Assembly (NCBI GenBank): GCA_905209085.1
Contig: CAJLRM010000009.1
Span: forward strand, 62,001 to 126,000
Origin: an uncultured Eubacteriales bacterium
GTDB lineage: Bacteria > Bacillota > Clostridia > Christensenellales > Borkfalkiaceae
Length of the DNA stretch: 64,000 nt
Reading direction: 5' to 3'
Shown here in pieces: positions 34,309 to 43,405 of the stretch. A program made the position numbers and the translations under genes. Each line of letters begins with the position of its first letter. Position 1 is the stretch's first letter. Below the pieces are notes generated by a model that worked only from the letters and a program-made list of their open reading frames with translations, was not told the DNA's origin and made no database searches.

Positions 34309-35535
34309 ATGAATTATCGTGCGCTCTACGGCGAAAACGCCGACGAAAACGAAGTCAGGGAACGTTACCGCTCGGTCGCGGAGGGCTTTCGGGCATTGAA
34401 GGGCGAGCCGCCCGAGTCCTTTTATTCCTCTTCCGGACGCGCGGAGATCATCGGCAATCACACCGATCACAATCAGGGAAAAGTAATCGTCGCGGCGATC
34501 TCCTGCGACATTGTCGCCGCGGTAAAAAAGAGAAACGACGGCGTGGCGGAGATCGTTTCCAAGGGCTTTAAGCCAATTCGTTTCAGATTGTCGGATACTT
34601 CTTTGAAGCGCCATGAAACGGGCCGGAGCGCTTCGCTGGCGCGCGGCGTGGCTGCCGCGATAGCGAAGAGAGGCTTTCCCGTAAAGGAATTCGGCGGCTT
34701 TTCCGCTTATACGGAAAGTACGGTGTTCCGCGGCGCGGGCGTTTCCTCCTCGGCGGCGTTCGAGGTGCTGGTGGCGGAAATTTTCAACTCGCTGTATTTG
34801 AAGGGCAGGCTCTCGCCGGGCGACAAAGCCGCTATCGGACAGTTTGCCGAAAACGTCTATTTCGGAAAACCGTGCGGACTGCTCGATCAGTCGGGCGTCG
34901 CCTACGGCGGACTCAACGAGATCGATTTCAAACGTCCCGATACGCCGTTCGTCGCTCCCCTGCCTGTGCCGAAAGGCTATGTGCTGGCGATCACGAACAC
35001 GGGCGGCTCCCATGCGTCGCTCACCGAACATTATGCGGCGATCCGTAAGGAGATGGGCGAGGCGGCGGCATTTTTCGGCAAAAAAGCGCTGCGGGAGGTG
35101 GACGAAAGGGAGTTCTTTTCGGCAATTCCGGCGCTCAGAAAAAAGGTGTCCGAGCGAGCTGTTTTGCGCGCCTTTCACTTTTTTGAGGAAAACGAGAGGG
35201 CGGATCGGGCGGCGCAGGCTCTGAAAAGAGGGGAAGCGGATACTTTTTTGCGCTTGCTCAAAGAAAGCGGCGAAAGCAGTCAGAAATATCTGCAAAACTG
35301 TTTCGTGCCGGGAAGCGAATCGCAGCCCGTCGCTCTGGCGTTAAAGATTTCGGAAAAGATCCTCAAAAACGGCGGCTATCGCCTGCACGGAGGCGGGTTT
35401 GCGGGCACTGTGCTCGCCTGCGTAAGCGAAAACGAGCTGGGAAATTACGTCCGGGAAATGTCCCGCGTTTTCGGGCGGGAAAACGTTTTTTGCGCCTCCG
35501 TGCGTACGGTCGGCGCTACGCAGGTCGATTTTTAA
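34309..35535 (+). CDS. galK: Galactokinase
   Basis: 408 aa GHMP kinase. Phosphorylates alpha-galactose at C1. The sugar motif is GRAEIIGNHTDHNQGKV (about residues 43-59). The phosphate loop is FRGAGVSSSAAFE, the catalytic Asp segment is CGLLDQSG, and GGGFAGTVLACV lies near the C terminus. AGAGAGGG precedes the ATG. With galM it forms the start of the Leloir pathway; galT and galE are not in this window. It would receive galactose released by the GH36 enzyme. Confidence 0.93.
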   Translation: MNYRALYGENADENEVRERYRSVAEGFRALKGEPPESFYSSSGRAEIIGNHTDHNQGKVIVAAISCDIVAAVKKRNDGVAEIVSKGFKPIRFRLSDTSLKRHETGRSASLARGVAAAIAKRGFPVKEFGGFSAYTESTVFRGAGVSSSAAFEVLVAEIFNSLYLKGRLSPGDKAAIGQFAENVYFGKPCGLLDQSGVAYGGLNEIDFKRPDTPFVAPLPVPKGYVLAITNTGGSHASLTEHYAAIRKEMGEAAAFFGKKALREVDEREFFSAIPALRKKVSERAVLRAFHFFEENERADRAAQALKRGEADTFLRLLKESGESSQKYLQNCFVPGSESQPVALALKISEKILKNGGYRLHGGGFAGTVLACVSENELGNYVREMSRVFGRENVFCASVRTVGATQVDF

Positions 35536-35749
35536 CTTTCCCGAAAAAAGAGGAGGGCGGGGGATTACGGAGAGTTCCCCGAAACAAGAAGGGCTTTTTT
35601 CGGAGAATACGGAAGTGCAGCGAGAAGGTATGTATACCGTCTGATTCTTGCAATAAGTCTTATACCAAATAGACGGAGAGTTTCTTTGACGGGGAAAACG
35701 AGAGAGCGGAATAAGAATAAAAAATCATAAGCGAATAAAGGAGATATTT

Positions 35750-36808
35750 ATGACGAAAATCACAAAATCGGAGTTCGGGAAAATGCCCGACGGGCGCAGC
35801 GTGTACGCGTTCACTTTCGCGGACGGGAACAGGCAGATGAAGGTGCTTACCCTGGGAGGCATTATTCAAAGCCTCGTCGTTCCCGATAAAAACGGCAAGC
35901 CGACGGATGTTTTGCTGGGCTATGACGACATCGACGGGTATTTGAAAAACGGCGGCTATCTGTGCGCTTTGATCGGCAGATTCGGCAATCGTATCGATAA
36001 AGGGCGTCTTCAAATCGACGGCAAGACGTATCCGCTGTATATCAACGACCGTTCCAATCATCTGCACGGCGGCAAGGAGGGATTCAACGCAAAGCTCTGG
36101 GAGGCGGAGATCGACGGGGAAAGACTCGTCCTTTCCTACCTTTCCCCCGACGGCGAAGAAAACTATCCCGGCAATCTCAACGTGACGGTCGTCTATACGT
36201 TTACGGACGGCGTGCTCGGCATCGACTATACCGCCGTTTCGGATAAAAAGACGGCGATCAATCTCACCAATCACGCCTATTTCAATCTGAGCGGCGAAGG
36301 GGACGGGTGCACGATTCTCGATCACGAGCTTTTGCTCGACGCGCCCTATATCACGCCGACCGATTCCGAACTGATCCCCCACGGAGAATTTCGCGCCGTA
36401 AAGGGCACTCCGTTTGACTTCACGGCTCCGAAAACGGTGGGTAAAGACGACGGCGCGCGCGCGACGGATACCGATATGTCCTACGGCGGCGGATACGATC
36501 ATTGTTTTGTGTTCGATAAGAGCCGCGACAAAGCCGAGCCTTACGCCGTTTTATACAGCGCGGAGAGCGGCATCGAGATGAAGTGCTACACGGATATGCC
36601 CGCCGTGCAGTTCTATGCGGGCAACTGTCTGGATCAGAAGGGAAAGAACGGACATTATTACGGCCGCTGCGGCGGGCTCTGCCTCGAAACGCAAGCCATT
36701 CCCAATAACGTCAACGTTTCAAAGTACGCGGCTTACGGTTCGTCGATTTACGACGCGGGAGAAGTCTATCGTTTCACGGCGAAATACGCATTCGGCATCA
36801 GAAAATAA
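35750..36808 (+). CDS. galM: Aldose 1-epimerase (mutarotase)
   Basis: 352 aa. Converts beta- to alpha-hexose anomers for GalK. Family blocks are TLGGIIQSL, IGRFGNRI, NDRSNHLHGG, NLTNHAYFNLSG (catalytic His) and GLCLETQAIP (catalytic Glu). AAAGGAG is eight bases before the ATG. The 214-base gap after galK holds no clear promoter or terminator, so co-transcription is likely. Confidence 0.94.
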   Translation: MTKITKSEFGKMPDGRSVYAFTFADGNRQMKVLTLGGIIQSLVVPDKNGKPTDVLLGYDDIDGYLKNGGYLCALIGRFGNRIDKGRLQIDGKTYPLYINDRSNHLHGGKEGFNAKLWEAEIDGERLVLSYLSPDGEENYPGNLNVTVVYTFTDGVLGIDYTAVSDKKTAINLTNHAYFNLSGEGDGCTILDHELLLDAPYITPTDSELIPHGEFRAVKGTPFDFTAPKTVGKDDGARATDTDMSYGGGYDHCFVFDKSRDKAEPYAVLYSAESGIEMKCYTDMPAVQFYAGNCLDQKGKNGHYYGRCGGLCLETQAIPNNVNVSKYAAYGSSIYDAGEVYRFTAKYAFGIRK

Positions 36809-36826
36809 CAGCTTTTGCTCTGTGCG

Positions 36827-36865
36827 AAAAGCCCTTTGCCCGTTAAACGGCAAAGGGCTTTTATA
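36827..36865. terminator. Bidirectional terminator between galM and the oxidoreductase gene
   Basis: AAAAGCCCTTTGCC pairs with GGCAAAGGGCTTTT. Both strands end in T, and the two genes converge here. Confidence 0.88.
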
Positions 36866-36874
36866 AATAAAAGT

Positions 36875-37945
36875 TTAAGAGCGATTCATGACGATGCTTT
36901 TTCTTTGTAAGGAAGATTCATAGATGGCATCTGTAATGCGGCAAAGTTCCAAGCCGTCTTCTGCGCGGCAGACAGGCTTTTCTCCAAAGGCCACGGAACG
37001 TAAAAAGGCAGCGTGAACGTTATCTTTTTTCTCATTCTTGCTTATCCCGCAAAGTTCGTAGTCGACAACTTCTCCCTTTTCGGATAAAAAAGCTCTGTAT
37101 TCCGAATGCCCGGGGGAGGAAAGGGAATTTTTTAATAAAATCCCTCCTTTTGTTCCATAAATTCTCGTTTCTATACATTCGTCCTCTCTATTCGCCGCCC
37201 AACTGCTTTCGAGTTCAAATAGAGCGCCGTTTTTCGTGCGAAGCATCGCCGCCCCGAAATCCTCCACGGAAAAGTGAGATATATTCCTTTTCAGCGCTTC
37301 TTCTTCGCTTACCCCTAAACAGGTCATGCCTGTCACTTCAATAAATTCCGGGTAGCCGCAAATAAAGAGGGCGCGATCCAAAACGTGAACCCCAAGATCG
37401 ATCACCGCCCCGCCCCCGCACATTTCTTGTGCCCGTTCAAGCGGATACCACCAAGGTACGCCGCGTCTGCGATGCCAATGCGTCGCTACAAAATAGATTT
37501 CTCCTATCTTATTTTCCTCAAATAACCGCTTTGCTTCAAGGACGGGCTGCTCGAAACGTTGATTAAAATTGATACTTAAAATTTTTTTTGCGCTTTTTGC
37601 TGCTCTGCACATTATTTCCGCTTCTGCCGCGGAAATAGCCATAGGTTTCTCTACCAATACGTGAGCGCCCGATTGGAGGGCGCGGAGCACCATTGTTTTA
37701 TGTAAACCATTAGGCGTTACAATACTGACTGCCATTGGTTTTTCTTGCAGCAGCATTTTTTCATAGGATGTATATCGTGCGTCAAGAGGAATACGGTACT
37801 TATCCCCGATAGTGTTTAAACGGTTTTCGTCTGTATCGCAAATCGCTATACGCTTTGTAAGTCCACTGGCTAAATATTCGCTGAGGTGACATTCCCCCTG
37901 CGTCAATCCTACGACGGCGACTTGTAAAAAAGCGGCTTTATCCAT
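36875..37945 (-). CDS. Gfo/Idh/MocA-family oxidoreductase
   Basis: 356 aa. An N-terminal Rossmann fold (VAVVGLTQGECHLSEYL, slightly degenerate) leads to EKPMAI (about residue 95), the signature that includes the catalytic Lys. GAVIDLGVHVLD lies in the C-terminal domain. It would oxidise or reduce a sugar or cyclitol with NAD(P). AGGAAGG supports ATG 37945. The start overlaps the cupin gene end by eight bases, so the two are co-translated. The AraC gene opposite may regulate them. Confidence 0.88.
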   Translation of the reverse strand: MDKAAFLQVAVVGLTQGECHLSEYLASGLTKRIAICDTDENRLNTIGDKYRIPLDARYTSYEKMLLQEKPMAVSIVTPNGLHKTMVLRALQSGAHVLVEKPMAISAAEAEIMCRAAKSAKKILSINFNQRFEQPVLEAKRLFEENKIGEIYFVATHWHRRRGVPWWYPLERAQEMCGGGAVIDLGVHVLDRALFICGYPEFIEVTGMTCLGVSEEEALKRNISHFSVEDFGAAMLRTKNGALFELESSWAANREDECIETRIYGTKGGILLKNSLSSPGHSEYRAFLSEKGEVVDYELCGISKNEKKDNVHAAFLRSVAFGEKPVCRAEDGLELCRITDAIYESSLQRKSIVMNRS

Positions 37946-38324
37946 TTTTACACCCTTCCTTTGAAGCGTAAAAGACAATAATTTCCAAATCTTCTTTTTC
38001 GATATTTTTAAGACCGTGCATTCCTCCGCTGCGACACACACATATATCGCCGGGAGTGAAATCGTTGTTCTTTCCGTCGAGCGTCATCACTCCTTTTCCC
38101 GACACACAGTAATACCATTCTTCGGTAGGCTCCTCTCCTTCCCAATCGTGTCGGTGTAATCCTATGGAAACTCCCGTTTTTAGGATATCCCGATGAATAA
38201 ATTTGATGAATTGTTGTTTCTCATTGTCCTTAATCAAATCGTGAAAGACAAGAGTTCCTTCCCCTCCGTGACAATTCATAAGATCTGTCGGTGGTTTGGC
38301 TTTGAAAAATTGTGTTGCAGACAT
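37938..38324 (-). CDS. Single-domain cupin protein
   Basis: 128 aa. Cupin motif 1 reads GVSIGLHRHDWEGEEPTEEW, with two His and Glu as metal ligands. Motif 2 is PGDICVCRSGGMHGLKN. Such proteins are sugar isomerases, epimerases or dioxygenases; the substrate here is unknown. AAGGAG precedes the ATG. It is the first gene of a two-gene unit with the oxidoreductase, so both probably act on the same carbohydrate. Confidence 0.88.
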   Translation of the reverse strand: MSATQFFKAKPPTDLMNCHGGEGTLVFHDLIKDNEKQQFIKFIHRDILKTGVSIGLHRHDWEGEEPTEEWYYCVSGKGVMTLDGKNNDFTPGDICVCRSGGMHGLKNIEKEDLEIIVFYASKEGCKNG

Positions 38325-38384
38325 TTTTTATATCTCCTTGTATAATAAAATTGTGTTGGTTTTTAACGCATTTCTATTATAAAC

Positions 38385-38413
38385 TTGACAACTGCGGATA
38401 GAAATGGTAAAAT
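38385..38413 (+). promoter_or_regulatory. Promoter of the second AraC gene
   Basis: TTGACA (38385-38390), 17 bases, TAAAAT (38408-38413) with extended TGG. It lies in the 127-base divergent gap with the cupin gene. Confidence 0.8.
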
Positions 38414-38451
38414 ACGTCTGATATTTGTCAAAAATCGACCGGGGGAGAGAA

Positions 38452-39237
38452 ATGTTTGAATGGACGACAGGGGGGACGCATTGCATTCCCCATTGGAGTT
38501 GGACTGTAAAAGCCGGAGAACACGAAGGATATACCCTGTGGTTTGTAGCTGGCGGAAAGGGAAGTTTATACTTAGGCGAAGAGTGTTATGCTCTGTCCGC
38601 AGGGGATATATTTTTTCTCGATTATCGAACCGGGGTGAGAGGGACGGAAGACAATACGGATTGTCTGAGAGTTTATTATCTTGATTTTTATCCTCGGGAA
38701 CCAAAGGCGGTTTCCTCTTTTATAAGGTATACGCGCTGCTTGTCCGTTTCCTTTACAGAAAAGCTTTACGAACGATTCTTATCGGCCCATTTTCATAACG
38801 ATAGGGAGAATGCGGCTCTTTGGGCTGAGGCGATTGTAGCGGAGTACTGCGCGGCGTCGCTGCATATGCGAAATACCTTTCCGTATGCGGAAACGGCAGA
38901 GGAATTTTGCGCGCAGGTTCAACGTTCGCCGGGAAAGAAATATGACGTTTGCGTTTTTGCAAGGGAAAGGGGAATCTCCGCCGATTATTTTATTCGTATT
39001 TTCAAACGCATTTACGGAATCACTCCTTATCGATGGCTTCTTTCCAGCAAACTGGAAGCGGCAAAGGCTTTGTTGACAATGTCCGACTGTAATGTTTCGG
39101 AAACGGCAGAACGTATCGGTTTTTCCGACGTTTACGCTTTTTCTAAGTTTTTTCGTAAAGAAACAGGAGTATCTCCCACCGAGTTCAGAAATCAGTACAA
39201 GAGGAAAGAAGTCCAAAAAGCGGGAGAATCCTTTTGA
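38452..39237 (+). CDS. AraC-family transcriptional regulator
   Basis: 261 aa. A cupin-type N-terminal domain (HEGYTLWFVAGGKGSLYLG) precedes two C-terminal helix-turn-helix units (VFARERGISADYFIRIFKRI; SETAERIGFSDVYAFSKFFR), ending TGVSPTEFR. ATG 38452 follows GGGGGAGAG. Divergent from the cupin/oxidoreductase pair, which it probably controls. Its stop is 16 bases before the -35 of trpS. Confidence 0.9.
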   Translation: MFEWTTGGTHCIPHWSWTVKAGEHEGYTLWFVAGGKGSLYLGEECYALSAGDIFFLDYRTGVRGTEDNTDCLRVYYLDFYPREPKAVSSFIRYTRCLSVSFTEKLYERFLSAHFHNDRENAALWAEAIVAEYCAASLHMRNTFPYAETAEEFCAQVQRSPGKKYDVCVFARERGISADYFIRIFKRIYGITPYRWLLSSKLEAAKALLTMSDCNVSETAERIGFSDVYAFSKFFRKETGVSPTEFRNQYKRKEVQKAGESF

Positions 39238-39253
39238 AAGAAAGAACAGTTCC

Positions 39254-39282
39254 TTGACAGAAGCTGCAAAGAATGCTATAAT
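39254..39282 (+). promoter_or_regulatory. Promoter of trpS
   Basis: TTGACA (39254-39259), 17 bases, TATAAT (39277-39282) with extended TGC. All twelve core bases match consensus. Confidence 0.9.
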
Positions 39283-39322
39283 GGACAGGAAAATCTCAGA
39301 CAGACGCAAGGAGAAAAACGTT

Positions 39323-40381
39323 ATGAAGAACGTGATTTTGACGGGGGACAGACCCACGGGAAAACTGCACATCGGGCACTATGTCGGTTCCTTAAAACGC
39401 CGCGTGGAGCTGCAAAACAGCGGAGCATTCGATAAGATCTATATCATGATCGCGGACGCGCAGGCGCTCACCGATAATTTTGACAATCCGGACAAGGTGC
39501 GCGCCAATATCACGGAGGTCGCTCTCGATTATTTCGCCTGCGGCATCGACCCGAAAAAATCCACCGTCTTTATTCAGTCTTACGTGACGGAACTCACCGA
39601 GCTGACTTTTTACTATATGAACTTGGTGACGCTGGCGCGATTGGAACGAAATCCGACGGTAAAGGCGGAAATCAAGCAGAAAAATTTTGAGCTTTCCCTG
39701 CCGATGGGTTTTTTGACCTATCCCGTTTCGCAGACGGCGGACATCACGGCGTTTCAGGCGACTGCGGTGCCCGTCGGGGAGGATCAGCTGCCGATGATAG
39801 AGCAGGCGCGGGAAATCGTCAGGAGTTTTAACGGGCTATACGGCGAAACGTTGACGGAGCCGAAGGCGGTCCTGCCCGAAAACAAATCCTGCCTCCGTCT
39901 GCCCGGAACGGACGGTATGGCGAAAATGAGCAAATCGCTCGGCAACTGCATTTATCTTTCCGATTCCGCCGACGAAATCAAGCGCAAGATCATGGGAATG
40001 TATACCGATCCCAATCATCTGAAAGTCACCGATCCGGGAGATACGCGGCACAATCCCACGTTTATTTATCTCGACGCTTTTTGCAAGGACGAGCATTTCG
40101 GCAGATACCTGCCCGACTATGCCTGCCTTTCGGAGATGAAAGCGCATTACGAGCGGGGCGGACTCGGGGATATGAAAGTAAAGAAATTTCTCAATGCCGT
40201 CATACAGGAAACGCTGGAACCTATCCGCCTTCGACGGGAAAATCTTGCAAAGGATATTCCTTTCGTCTGGGATATTCTCTATGAGGGGAGCCGGGAGGCA
40301 AAACAGGCGGCGGCTTCCACCCTTGCCGACGTCAAAAAGGCGATGCGGATCGATTATTTTTCCGACAGGGAAAAGAAATAA
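39323..40381 (+). CDS. trpS: Tryptophanyl-tRNA synthetase
   Basis: 352 aa class I synthetase that charges tRNA-Trp. TGDRPTGKLHIGHYVG holds the HIGH-type motif and KMSKSLGN the KMSKS loop. Residues up to 330 fill the Rossmann core and the short alpha-helical C-terminal domain. AAGGAG is ten bases before ATG 39323; the longer open frame reads through the promoter and is rejected. The leader is only about 35 bases, so there is no T-box. Confidence 0.95.
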   Translation: MKNVILTGDRPTGKLHIGHYVGSLKRRVELQNSGAFDKIYIMIADAQALTDNFDNPDKVRANITEVALDYFACGIDPKKSTVFIQSYVTELTELTFYYMNLVTLARLERNPTVKAEIKQKNFELSLPMGFLTYPVSQTADITAFQATAVPVGEDQLPMIEQAREIVRSFNGLYGETLTEPKAVLPENKSCLRLPGTDGMAKMSKSLGNCIYLSDSADEIKRKIMGMYTDPNHLKVTDPGDTRHNPTFIYLDAFCKDEHFGRYLPDYACLSEMKAHYERGGLGDMKVKKFLNAVIQETLEPIRLRRENLAKDIPFVWDILYEGSREAKQAAASTLADVKKAMRIDYFSDREKK

Positions 40382-41018
40382 AAATCGCGTGTGCGATTAA
40401 AAGGAAGGGGCAGGGCTTTGACGAGCGCATTTTCGGGAGATTCCGGAGAATGCGCTTTTTTCGTGTTGCCGAAAACAATGAGGAAAGTGAAGAAGAAACG
40501 CGACAGAAGATGGCGGAAGCAAAAGAAAATGGATTTTGTCGTTTTTGCAAAAACGCGGCGATCGTCGAGGAAAAAGGAAAGGGCGGGAAGAGTAAAGAAG
40601 GAAGGCACCTTGCAAAAACTTCGGAGTTTGGTAACAGGTACATGAGAGTGTGTTCACAAAAAGGGGAATAGGCATATTCAGGAGATGATTTTTCGTAAAA
40701 CAAGGCGCTTTCGCGCAGACGTACAGAGAAGTACGGCAAGCGGAACGCAACAAAATATCGCGGAAAATCGGCCGTAAATTGCCATTTTTTTATTTTGTAA
40801 ATAACTTTAAAGCCGTGGGAAAAGATTGGAATGAAGGAGAGGGAAAAAGCGATTTAAAGCAGGGAGGGACGGGAAAAGAAAACAAAAAAGTCACGAGTTT
40901 CATATACTGCTTATAAGCGACACTGCGCCGATAGGAAAAACGGTTCCGATAGGGCGGAATCGAAAAAGAGATTTTGGCGAAAGACGCTCCATAAGATGAA
41001 AAAGGAAAGTATTTACCG
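40382..41018 (+). other. Gene-free purine-skewed spacer after trpS
   Basis: About 640 bases. It holds the terminator at 40425-40461, then about 200 bases with strong plus-strand purine bias. Open frames are Lys/Arg/Glu-rich on plus or Phe/Ser-rich on minus and lack ribosome sites. Confidence 0.5.
40425..40461 (+). terminator. Terminator of trpS
   Basis: GCGCATTTTCGG pairs with CCGGAGAATGCGC (one mismatch) and is followed by six T. Confidence 0.75.
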
Positions 41019-41774
41019 ATGAATTTTTTGGAAAACCTTTCGCCTGCGTGGCAGGCTTTAATAGCTTCTTTATTTACATGTCTGATGACGACGACGGGCG
41101 CGTTCATCATTTTTTTCTCCGATAAACCCAAGAAGTGGTTTTCGGTAATAGCCGAAAGTTCCGCCGCGGGCATTATGCTGGCCGCTTCCTTCTTTTCCCT
41201 CCTCAATCCCGCCTTTGAATACCCCGCCAAACTGCCCGCTTATGTGACGGTGACGCTCGGCTTTTGCATTGGTGGCGCTTTCATCGTTCTTACCGATAGG
41301 CTCTTGTCCCGCAGCGAGCGGTCGGAAGCAAAGGGGAACAGAAAAAGCCGCCTCTTATATGCGGCGGTCACTCTGCACAATGTGCCCGAGGGCATGGCGG
41401 TGGGCGTGGCTTTCGCGGGCGGAGCTTTTTTGCCCGCGGTGATGCTGGCGTTCGGCATCGGAATTCAAAATATCCCCGAAGGGCTGTGCGTGGCCTGCCC
41501 TTTGCGCGCGGGCGGTATGAGCAGGAAAAAGAGCTTTTTCTTATCCTCCCTCTCGGGCGCCGTGGAGATTCCCGCGGCAGTGCTCGGAGCAATTGCCGCC
41601 ACGTTTATCGGCAGTTTGATGCCTTGGGCGCTGAGCTTCGCCGCTGGGGCGATGGTGGCGGTGACGGCGGCGGAACTTATACCCGACAGTTTTTCGGAAA
41701 ATAAGCCCCTTGCGCTCTGCGGAATGATTCTAGGGTTTGCCCTGATGATGTTTCTCGACACCGCGCTCGGATAA
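41019..41774 (+). CDS. ZIP-family metal transporter
   Basis: 251 aa with eight predicted membrane segments, like ZupT. Metal-binding helix motifs HNVPEGMAVG (about residue 124) and GIQNIPEG (about 150) are intact. A charged loop (RSERSEAKGNRKSR) separates helices 3 and 4. It imports zinc or another divalent metal. AAGGA lies 12 bases before the ATG. No regulator is adjacent. Confidence 0.92.
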   Translation: MNFLENLSPAWQALIASLFTCLMTTTGAFIIFFSDKPKKWFSVIAESSAAGIMLAASFFSLLNPAFEYPAKLPAYVTVTLGFCIGGAFIVLTDRLLSRSERSEAKGNRKSRLLYAAVTLHNVPEGMAVGVAFAGGAFLPAVMLAFGIGIQNIPEGLCVACPLRAGGMSRKKSFFLSSLSGAVEIPAAVLGAIAATFIGSLMPWALSFAAGAMVAVTAAELIPDSFSENKPLALCGMILGFALMMFLDTALG

Positions 41775-41783
41775 AAAAATGGA

Positions 41784-41894
41784 GAGAGAATAGATACAGA
41801 AAAGACGGGAAAAACGGGAAGAGAGAATAGATACAGAAAAGACGGGAAAAACAGGAAGAGAGAATAGATACAGAAAAAAATTTTAATCGGACGC
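41784..41894 (+). repeat. Three tandem copies of a 37-base unit
   Basis: GAGAGAATAGATACAGAAAA begins at 41784, 41821 and 41858, period 37. Copies 1 and 2 continue GACGGGAAAAAC; copy 3 decays into A and T after the first 20 bases. It lies directly after the ZIP gene, in spacer. Confidence 0.9.
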
Positions 41895-42245
41895 TTGCGC
41901 GCACGCAAACAAAAATCGCGGCGATAAAGGAGGGAGGAATCTTGTCATCTTCCTTCCTTTTATTTGCTTTTTTGTCGGAGGTCTGTTATAATAGAAAGGA
42001 AAATATCCGCTCGCACGAATGTTTTTGCATGCTGTTCAACACAATGTCCTCTATTATGGCAAAAGCGAAGATACGAGAGCACGCAAGCGCGCATCCGTAT
42101 TTTCTTAGTGTATGTAAATAGGTTTGGACAGGGGGCGCATGGAAAAAAGTCCGTAAGGGCAAAGCGTTGCGGAAAGTTTCGCATTCTGTTTACACAGGGC
42201 TTGTATCATCAAAAACGCATAAGAAAAACGAAGGAGAGGAGAATT
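41895..42245 (+). other. Spacer and long leader of dut
   Basis: Contains the dut promoter and then about 245 bases of untranslated leader. The leader can fold: GTCC and CTATT (42046-42055) pair with AATAG and GGAC (42117-42129), enclosing an ATACG/CGTAT hairpin. No known RNA class is recognised. Confidence 0.35.
41964..41992 (+). promoter_or_regulatory. Promoter upstream of dut
   Basis: TTGCTT (41964-41969), 17 bases, TATAAT (41987-41992) with extended TGT. Confidence 0.75.
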
Positions 42246-42686
42246 ATGCCTACGATTGCGGTGAAGAAATTGGACGAGAGGGCGGTTTTGCCCAAATACG
42301 GCTCCGCCTATGCGGCGGGCGCGGATTTATACGCGCTGACGGACGGCGAAGTGGTTTTTCAGCCCGGGGAAACGAAGTTTATCCATACGGGCATCGCGCT
42401 GGAAATTCCCGAAGGGTACGCGGGATTCGTGTACGCGCGGAGCGGACTTGCCTGTAAAAGCGGGCTTGCTCCCGCCAATAAGGTGGGCGTCATCGACGCG
42501 GACTATCGCGGCGAGGTCATGGTGGCCCTGCATAACCACTCGAACGCCGAGCGCAGGATTGCTTGCGGCGAACGCATTGCGCAGCTCGTCGTCGCGCCTT
42601 TTTTGAAGGCGGAGTTCGAGGAAACGGACGAGCTTTCGGATACGGTGCGCGGCGCGGGCGGTTTCGGCAGCACGGGCAAAGTTTGA
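42246..42686 (+). CDS. dut: dUTP diphosphatase
   Basis: 146 aa trimeric-type dUTPase. Hydrolyses dUTP to dUMP. All five motifs are visible: AGADLYAL, ARSGLACKSG, GVIDADYRGEV, RIAQLVV and the C-terminal GAGGFGSTGKV. GGAGAGGAG precedes ATG 42246; the longer open frame reads through the leader and is rejected. The trmB start follows 14 bases after the stop. Confidence 0.94.
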   Translation: MPTIAVKKLDERAVLPKYGSAYAAGADLYALTDGEVVFQPGETKFIHTGIALEIPEGYAGFVYARSGLACKSGLAPANKVGVIDADYRGEVMVALHNHSNAERRIACGERIAQLVVAPFLKAEFEETDELSDTVRGAGGFGSTGKV

Positions 42687-42700
42687 TCGGAGCGGCGCGT

Positions 42701-43393
42701 ATGTCCATGAGAATGAGAAAAAAACGCAACTTCGACGCGCGCATGGACGCGTGCGGGGATTTGCTCTTGGCGCGCGGCGCGGGCGGTATCCTCAATATGA
42801 AGGAGGCCGCCGAAAAGTATCGGGCGCTCGTCGACTTTTCCGCCGTTTTCGGCAACGATCATCCCGTGGAATTGGAAATCGGATGCGGAAAGGGCGGCTT
42901 TATATGCGCTTTGGCGGAGAAAAATCCCTCCGTCAATTTTTTGGCGCTGGAAAAGATGAGCAACGTCGTTCTGACGCCGATGGAAGAGGTGCAAAAGCGG
43001 GGAATAACGAATATCCGTTTTTTGAACGTCCGCGCCGAATGTCTGCCCTGTTATCTCCCCGAGCATTCCCTGGAAACGATCTATCTCAATTTTTCCACGC
43101 CTCTCCCCAAACTCGGATATGCCTCGCAGCGGCTCACGCATCGGAATTTTCTCGAAATTTATAAAAAACTTTTGAAAAAAGGCGGTCGGATTTTACAAAA
43201 GACGGACAACAGGGAATTTTTCGAGTTTTCTTTGCAGGAATACCAAGCGTGCGGTTTCGCCCTTCGGGACGTCGTTTACGACCTCCACGCCAACGGAAAT
43301 CCTAAGGACAATATCGTCACGGAATACGAAAGCCGCTTTGTCGAGCAGGGGCTTCCTATCTGTAAAGTGACCGCGGTTTATGAAGGCGAGTGA
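42701..43393 (+). CDS. trmB: tRNA (guanine46-N7)-methyltransferase, altered DPWP motif
   Basis: 230 aa. Transfers methyl from SAM to G46 of tRNA. The N terminus MRMRKKRNFD and SAM site EIGCGKGGFICALA are typical. The substrate-binding motif, normally FSDPWPK, reads FSTPLPK (Thr133), so the usual Asp and Trp are missing. The following RLTHRNFL and C-terminal TEYE-x-RF segments are normal. The ribosome site (CGGAG) is weak. It may be a lineage variant or an altered enzyme. Confidence 0.85.
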   Translation: MSMRMRKKRNFDARMDACGDLLLARGAGGILNMKEAAEKYRALVDFSAVFGNDHPVELEIGCGKGGFICALAEKNPSVNFLALEKMSNVVLTPMEEVQKRGITNIRFLNVRAECLPCYLPEHSLETIYLNFSTPLPKLGYASQRLTHRNFLEIYKKLLKKGGRILQKTDNREFFEFSLQEYQACGFALRDVVYDLHANGNPKDNIVTEYESRFVEQGLPICKVTAVYEGE

Positions 43394-43405
43394 GGGATAA
43401 AAAAT

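Noticed and set aside
39092..39322. N-terminal extension of trpS
   Set aside because: It overlaps the AraC gene and contains the trpS promoter.
41784..41894. CRISPR-like repeat
   Set aside because: Copies are directly adjacent with no unique spacers, only three copies, and no cas genes nearby.
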